From contig JAZRXE010000045.1 of assembly GCA_045600065.1 (NCBI GenBank), positions 1 to 9,811 on the forward strand: a DNA stretch of 9,811 nt. The letters are read 5' to 3'. The stretch is from RGIG2707 sp045600065 (GTDB lineage: Bacteria; Bacillota; Clostridia; Peptostreptococcales; Anaerovoracaceae). Both the position numbers and the translations under genes were made by a program. Shown here piece by piece: positions 5,523 to 9,811 of the stretch (positions within the stretch are counted from its first letter, which is position 1; each line of letters begins with the position of its first letter). The notes beneath the pieces are model-generated. The model was given only the letters and a program-made list of their open reading frames with translations. It was not told the origin of the DNA and did no database searches.

Positions 5523-5732
5523 CTGCTTTGCCTCATCTGCACTGCGGGCCCGGCAGCTGACCTGGCCTTTAGCCCCACACTTGCCTTTACCGGATTTTCC
5601 GAGGACTTACTTCTAAACTATGCTATGCTCACCGGAGATCTCTGCTCCGGCTTACGTGGATCCCTTTGCCCATAGCTGGCATGGATTTGCAGCCACAGAC
5701 CTGCACAGGTCCGCATTACAGATGAGTTTTGC
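5523..5732. other. Unassigned 210-bp stretch downstream of comF
   Basis: No convincing gene is seen between the comF stop and its terminator. Short inverted repeats are present: CCGGAG/CTCCGG (5632-5650, 7-nt loop) and GACCTG-CA-CAGGTC (5698-5711), the latter 22 bp after the comF stop. Neither has a T tract. Composition resembles neighbouring coding DNA, so it may be a 3' untranslated region or an eroded coding remnant. I recognise nothing specific. Confidence 0.4.
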
Positions 5733-6551
5733 TTATTCAGTTTCGTTTGGCTCCTGCGGGCAGCTGTCTTGCGGCTCATCTTCGAGCAAGTACTGCGGCG
5801 CGGATGCACACGCAAAGCACAAAACCCTTACACTGCTTGCTCCCGCAGCCTTGAGCACCGCCGCGCAGGCATCGGCAGTGCTGCCAGTGGTCACCACATC
5901 GTCCACCAGCACTATATCGGCGCCCTTTACGCGGCCTGCCATATTCCCAGCCACCGCAAAGCTGTCCTCCAGCATATGCCTTCGGGCATTGCCTGTGGAA
6001 AGCCTCATGGAAGAGGTTGGTCTGGTCTTTATGAGCACATTTTTCAGGTGCTCTGCGCCCAGAAGCCTGCAGCAGTATTCTGCCATAAGCTGAGACTGAT
6101 TAAAACCCCTGAGCCGGAGTTTTTCTTTGTGAACAGGAACCTCTGTCAGAAAATCGTATCGAATATCCTCCAGAGCCAGCCTTTCTGCCAGCAGCCTTCC
6201 CAGATTTCTTGCAGCATAGGGCCTTGCGGCAAGCTTGAAGCCACTCATTATCTGACGCGGGTAAAAGCCGTACCTGCAGCAGGGATATACAGCGTCGAAG
6301 GCGAACATGCCCTTCATGTGGATAAAGGGATCCTCTATGGCCCAGTCTATTTCAGATGCGCAGACATCGCATATGCCGTGTATGCGGGTATTTTCCATGG
6401 AATCTCCGCAGCAAAGGCAATAGATATCAGAAGGATACAAAAGCTCTGCGGCACCCTCAGCAAGGATTTCAGCCCCCCGGGCAGCCCTTCTTCCCAGAGC
6501 CCCGGCGCTCCCCAGGGCCTTATCAAAAAGCAGCTTAAAATTGCTGTCCAT
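5733..6551 (-). CDS. comF: ComF family protein (phosphoribosyltransferase-like)
   Basis: A 272-residue protein with an N-terminal zinc-ribbon (Cys45-x2-Cys48 and Cys61-x2-Cys64). A PRTase-type domain follows, with VPVHKEKLRLRGFNQS (138-153), the family signature, and the PRPP-like loop IVLVDDVVTTGST (213-225). ComF proteins are needed for DNA uptake in naturally competent bacteria and act in the cytosol with the ComFA/PriA-type machinery. In many non-competent Clostridia the gene is kept, and its role is unclear. The first 35 residues are Ala/Gly-rich with no membrane segment. The last 15 residues are acidic and look disordered. It starts at ATG 17 bp inside the end of recD2, so translation is probably coupled. 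The Shine-Dalgarno is poor: GAGG touches the ATG and AGGG lies further off. Confidence 0.92.
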   Translation of the reverse strand: MDSNFKLLFDKALGSAGALGRRAARGAEILAEGAAELLYPSDIYCLCCGDSMENTRIHGICDVCASEIDWAIEDPFIHMKGMFAFDAVYPCCRYGFYPRQIMSGFKLAARPYAARNLGRLLAERLALEDIRYDFLTEVPVHKEKLRLRGFNQSQLMAEYCCRLLGAEHLKNVLIKTRPTSSMRLSTGNARRHMLEDSFAVAGNMAGRVKGADIVLVDDVVTTGSTADACAAVLKAAGASSVRVLCFACASAPQYLLEDEPQDSCPQEPNETE

Positions 6552-8766
6552 CCTCGAAATCCCTGATCCTTCTCAGCCTTGCCGCCAGTCCGCTGCACCG
6601 GACTCCCGTGCGGTCGTTATCCACCATGGCGCTGCAGATACGGGGCCTGCCCACCAGGACCACAGCCTGCCTGGCCCTTGTAATGGCCGTATACAGCAGA
6701 TTTCTGGTGCTGAGCATGGGTATAAAGCTGCTGACAGGCATCACCACCACCGGGAACTCGCAGCCCTGACTCTTGTGAACGGTCAGGGCGTAGGCCATAT
6801 CAAGCTCGTCCAGCACGGACATATCGTAAACCGCGAGCCTGTCTTCGTCGTAAAGCACGCTGACCGTGCCGTTTTCCTTATCCACTGAGTGGATCACGCC
6901 TATGTCCCCGTTGAATACCCCGGTGCGGCTCTGCATATCAGACAGGCTGCGCCATTCAAGGCTGTAGTCGTTTTTGTTCTGTATGACCTTGTCTCCCAGG
7001 CGGAAGATCTTGTCTCCGAAGCTAAGCTCCGGCTTCAGCGCATCCGGAGGATTCAGCACGGCCTGCAGTTCCTTGTTCAGATTGACTGTGCCCAGAATGT
7101 CTTTCTTGGAGGGCGCCAGCACCTGTATATCGAAGAATCCGTCTATATCGCTGAAATAATCCGGCAGCCTTCGGGTGCAGAGCTCTTTGACAAGCTCCAG
7201 AGCCTGGCGGGGGTCTTCTCTTTCCATAAAGAAAAAGTCCGTGTCCCTACCGTTATATTCCGGATATTCGCCCCTGTTGACCGCGTGGGCATTTCTGATT
7301 ATGGCACTTTCCGCGGCCTGGCGGAATATCTCGGTAAGACGCACGGAGGGGACAGCCTCGCTGTCTATTATATCCTTTAGCACGCTGCCCGGGCCCACCG
7401 ATGGCAGCTGATCCGCATCGCCTACCAGTATGAGCCTGGTGCCCGGCTCCACCGCATCGAGCAGGGCATCCATAAGCCTTATATCCACCATGGACATCTC
7501 GTCTACTATGATGCAGTCCTGATCCAGGGGATCTCCGCTGTTTTTTGCAAAAAACATATGGCCCTCGGATTCGGAATACGCGGCCTCCAGCAGTCTGTGC
7601 AGGGTGGAGGCTTCCTGACCCGCGGCCTGGCTCATGCGCTTTGCGGCCCTGCCTGTGGGCGCCGCGAGAGCGGTATTGACTCCGGCGTTGTCCAATATGG
7701 CAAGAATCGTGTTGATGATAGTGGTCTTTCCTGTACCCGGGCCGCCCGTAATGACGCAGACGCCGTTTTGTATGGAGGTCATGACAGCCAGTCTCTGCTG
7801 GTCGGAGAGCTCTATTCCGCTCTCTGCCGAGACCTTGGATATCATGTTCTCCGCATTTCCGCTTATGTGAGTCAGCTCTGCCCGGCTCAAGGCAAACAGC
7901 TTGCCCGCAACGCTCTGCTCGGCATGGTAGAGCTCGTCCGGCATCATGATACGCATGCCCTCTAAAAGCTCTCTGATGACCTTGCCGTCCATAACAAGAT
8001 CGAAGGCAGCCTCGGACACCTGCTCCCTGGTCACATCCAGAGCCTCGGCCATCTGCTGAACGAATTCATCCTCGGGAACATAGGTGCTGCCCTCTTCCGC
8101 GGCATTCCAAAGCCCGGCGTAAACCCCCGCGGCTATGCGCCTTGGGTCGTTCATGTCAAAGCCTATTGCCCGGGCTATCTTGTCCGCACTGGCAAAGCCT
8201 ATGCCGTCCACATCCTCGATGAGCCTGTAGGGATCCTCCGTCACCACGGAAACCGTCTCTGTACCGTAAAGGGCATACAGCCTTGTGCACACGGAAGCGC
8301 TTATGCCGTAAGGGCTGAGGGCCATCATTACATCCGCGAAGCCCCTGTGCTCCCGGTAACCCTCGACTATGGCTGCGGCCTTCTTTTTTCCTATCCCCGG
8401 GACCTGAGTAAGCTTTTCCGGCTCCTCCGCGATCACCCTCAGACTGTCCTTTCCAAACGCCCTTGTAATTGCCAGAGCCATGGCAGGGCCTATACCCTTG
8501 ATGGTGCCGCTGGCAAGAAACATGGCTATGGACTGTATGTCATCCGGGGGAAGCTCTTCAAAAGAAAAAAAGGCGAACTGCTCACCGTATCTGGGGTGAG
8601 TCTTCCATTCGCCCTCCAGCCTGTAACGGCTGCCCTTGCTGACATGGGGAAGCACGCCTGCGGCGGTTATGGTCCCGCCGGGCGCAGTAAAGCTCAGAAC
8701 GCACCACCCGTTCTCTTCGTTGCTGTATACTATGCGGTCTACGGTGCCTTCCAGAGCTTCTTTCAT
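6535..8766 (-). CDS. recD2: RecD2-type ATP-dependent DNA helicase
   Basis: A 743-residue SF1B helicase, 5'-to-3' on DNA, of the RecBC-independent RecD2 family that works in repair and replication-fork maintenance. The N-terminal domain carries helix-hairpin-helix-like GIGPAMALAI (91-100) and VPGIGKKKAAAI (122-133). The motor shows Walker A GGPGTGKTT (341-349), motif Ia APTGRAAKRM (369-378) and Walker B IIVDEMSMVD (419-428). Motif III is LVGDADQLPSVGPG (447-460) and motif IV is LTEIFRQ (477-483). The C-terminal motifs are YALTVHKSQGCEFPVVV (659-675) and LLYTAITRARQ (690-700). All key motifs are intact and the length is near the family norm. The ATG overlaps the stop of the upstream gene (TAATG), with AAGGA about 8 nt upstream. 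No recB or recC is visible, in line with RecD2 rather than RecD. Confidence 0.97.
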   Translation of the reverse strand: MKEALEGTVDRIVYSNEENGWCVLSFTAPGGTITAAGVLPHVSKGSRYRLEGEWKTHPRYGEQFAFFSFEELPPDDIQSIAMFLASGTIKGIGPAMALAITRAFGKDSLRVIAEEPEKLTQVPGIGKKKAAAIVEGYREHRGFADVMMALSPYGISASVCTRLYALYGTETVSVVTEDPYRLIEDVDGIGFASADKIARAIGFDMNDPRRIAAGVYAGLWNAAEEGSTYVPEDEFVQQMAEALDVTREQVSEAAFDLVMDGKVIRELLEGMRIMMPDELYHAEQSVAGKLFALSRAELTHISGNAENMISKVSAESGIELSDQQRLAVMTSIQNGVCVITGGPGTGKTTIINTILAILDNAGVNTALAAPTGRAAKRMSQAAGQEASTLHRLLEAAYSESEGHMFFAKNSGDPLDQDCIIVDEMSMVDIRLMDALLDAVEPGTRLILVGDADQLPSVGPGSVLKDIIDSEAVPSVRLTEIFRQAAESAIIRNAHAVNRGEYPEYNGRDTDFFFMEREDPRQALELVKELCTRRLPDYFSDIDGFFDIQVLAPSKKDILGTVNLNKELQAVLNPPDALKPELSFGDKIFRLGDKVIQNKNDYSLEWRSLSDMQSRTGVFNGDIGVIHSVDKENGTVSVLYDEDRLAVYDMSVLDELDMAYALTVHKSQGCEFPVVVMPVSSFIPMLSTRNLLYTAITRARQAVVLVGRPRICSAMVDNDRTGVRCSGLAARLRRIRDFEDGQQF

Positions 8767-9800
8767 TACTTATCCTTATTATCCAGGTTATCCAGGGGCT
8801 TTCCGCCTCTGCCGAATGTAGGCTTGTAAAGCATGCGGTTATCAAGAGTACGGACACGCTCGCTGAACTGACCCGGCAGCACGGGCGCCAGATTGTCCTC
8901 AAAATCGTAGAGCTTGGCATCTGCCATGTCCAGATAGTGCAGCACCTCGGCCTCGATGAACATGGGCCTTACGGGGCTGCCGTATTCCGGCTCGTAATGG
9001 TGAGCCAAAACCATGTGCTCCAGCATTATCTTCTTTTCTTCTTCCAGCCCAACTTCCTCTGCCAGCTTTTCGACAGCCTTGACGCCCTGGGCGATGTGAC
9101 CCAGCAGCTTGCCCTCAAAGCTGTATCCGGGAGATATGCCAAGCTCCGAGGATTCGATCTCGTTGAGCTTTTCCATATCGTGGAGTATCACGCCTGCGGT
9201 GATCCAGTCCCTGTCCAGGGAATCGTAAACGAGGCAGGCCTGCTCTCCCATCATAAGCATGCGCTTGATATGATAAAGCAGTCCGCCAAGCTCAGCATGG
9301 TGATTGCGCATGGCCGCGGGGTAATAGAGCAGCTTCTGTTTGTTGTCTTCGAGGAACTTGACGCACATGGCGCTCAGGCCCTTGTCCGTGATCGCCTCTG
9401 CCCTGCCGAGTATGAATTCGTACATGGCCTGGGGCACCTCGGGAGCAGCCTTGATATATCTGCTGAGATCTATCTCGTCTGAGCCTGCGTCATATTTGCG
9501 CAGCCTCGCGACCCTCAGCTGCTTGCTTCCGTTCCATTCGGTAACAAGCACCTTGGCCTTCACCAGGTCGCCGTCCTGAAACTGAGAAAAAACAGCCTCT
9601 TCCTCGGGTGTAACATCCCACTTCTTGCCGCCTATTTCTCCGCTGCTGTCTCCGAGCACCAGGTCCAGATAGACTTTGCCGTTGGAGCCTGTACGGAGGC
9701 TGCTGGATTTGAGCATGAAAAAACCTGTGTAATTTTCGTTTAACGCCAGCTCGCTGACGTATTTTTCGCGTTCGATCATCTGTTTCTGACTATTCTCCAT
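8766..9800 (-). CDS. yhaM: YhaM-like 3'-5' exoribonuclease (OB fold + HD domain)
   Basis: A 344-residue protein with an OB-fold-like nucleic-acid-binding part at about 20-105, followed by an HD metal-dependent phosphohydrolase domain. Metal-ligand candidates are NHHAELGGLLYH (166-177), LHDMEK (206-211, His207-Asp208), LGHI (233-236), LAHHYEPEYGSP (265-276) and Asp291. This order matches YhaM of B. subtilis, a 3'-5' exoribonuclease that trims mRNA ends. The HD motif reads HDMEK where many YhaM proteins have HDxGK. The protein is about 30 residues longer than B. subtilis YhaM through its termini. The start is not certain: only 11 bases upstream are visible and they hold no Shine-Dalgarno, while Met8 (9777-9779) has GGAGA further off. 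It is the first visible gene of the yhaM-recD2-comF transcript; the promoter lies outside the window. Confidence 0.88.
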   Translation of the reverse strand: MENSQKQMIEREKYVSELALNENYTGFFMLKSSSLRTGSNGKVYLDLVLGDSSGEIGGKKWDVTPEEEAVFSQFQDGDLVKAKVLVTEWNGSKQLRVARLRKYDAGSDEIDLSRYIKAAPEVPQAMYEFILGRAEAITDKGLSAMCVKFLEDNKQKLLYYPAAMRNHHAELGGLLYHIKRMLMMGEQACLVYDSLDRDWITAGVILHDMEKLNEIESSELGISPGYSFEGKLLGHIAQGVKAVEKLAEEVGLEEEKKIMLEHMVLAHHYEPEYGSPVRPMFIEAEVLHYLDMADAKLYDFEDNLAPVLPGQFSERVRTLDNRMLYKPTFGRGGKPLDNLDNKDK

Positions 9801-9811
9801 ACTATGAGCTT

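Noticed and set aside
5363..5578. Minus-strand frame of 71 codons over the inverted repeat
   Set aside because: It is translated from the palindrome and terminator hairpin, and the product is low-complexity with no motif.
5620..6093. Plus-strand frame over the end of comF and the gap after it
   Set aside because: It is mostly the complement of comF, and there is no ribosome site before its ATG.

Overview
The window reads as chromosomal DNA of a low-to-mid-GC Gram-positive, most likely a member of the Clostridia (Bacillota). The reasons are the cdaA-cdaR-glmM cluster, a YhaM-type exoribonuclease next to RecD2 and ComF, purine-rich Shine-Dalgarno sites, and an rRNA-type leader carrying the 'ACCTTGAAAAC' element typical of clostridial rrn operons. 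I cannot fix the family from sequence alone. All eight protein genes lie on the minus strand, so transcription runs from right to left.

Right block (about 9800 to 5733): a YhaM-like OB/HD 3'-5' exoribonuclease, RecD2 helicase and a ComF-family protein. They are packed with 1-bp (TAATG) and 17-bp overlaps, so they are almost certainly one transcript that starts beyond the right edge. The theme is nucleic-acid handling: RNA 3' trimming, DNA unwinding/repair, and DNA uptake.

Intergenic region (about 5313-5732): a terminator-like hairpin at 5497-5522, then a 23-bp, one-mismatch inverted repeat of the 'GGTTCTTCTGTG' type (5376-5478). On the minus strand the repeat runs straight into six T residues. 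A candidate promoter for the next operon begins only a few bases further on. The repeat therefore looks as if it separates the two operons.

Middle block (5312 to 375): cdaA (diadenylate cyclase), cdaR (membrane YbbR-domain regulator), glmM (phosphoglucosamine mutase), a stand-alone left-handed beta-helix protein resembling the GlmU acetyltransferase domain, and nagB (glucosamine-6-phosphate deaminase). This operon joins c-di-AMP synthesis to the glucosamine-6-phosphate node. GlmM sends GlcN-6-P toward UDP-GlcNAc and peptidoglycan, NagB returns it to glycolysis, and the beta-helix protein may supply the next acetylation step.

Left end (1 to about 330): no protein gene. Instead there are two near-consensus sigma-A promoters in tandem, both pointing left, exactly 100 bp apart and each preceded by A/T-rich UP-like DNA. 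They are followed by a structured leader with an antitermination-box-like motif. This is best read as the promoter and leader of an rRNA operon whose 16S gene lies just outside the left edge. I found no tRNA, CRISPR array, insertion sequence or phage gene, and no clearly new enzyme system. The points of most interest are the operon composition, the repeat used as a boundary, and the rrn control region.
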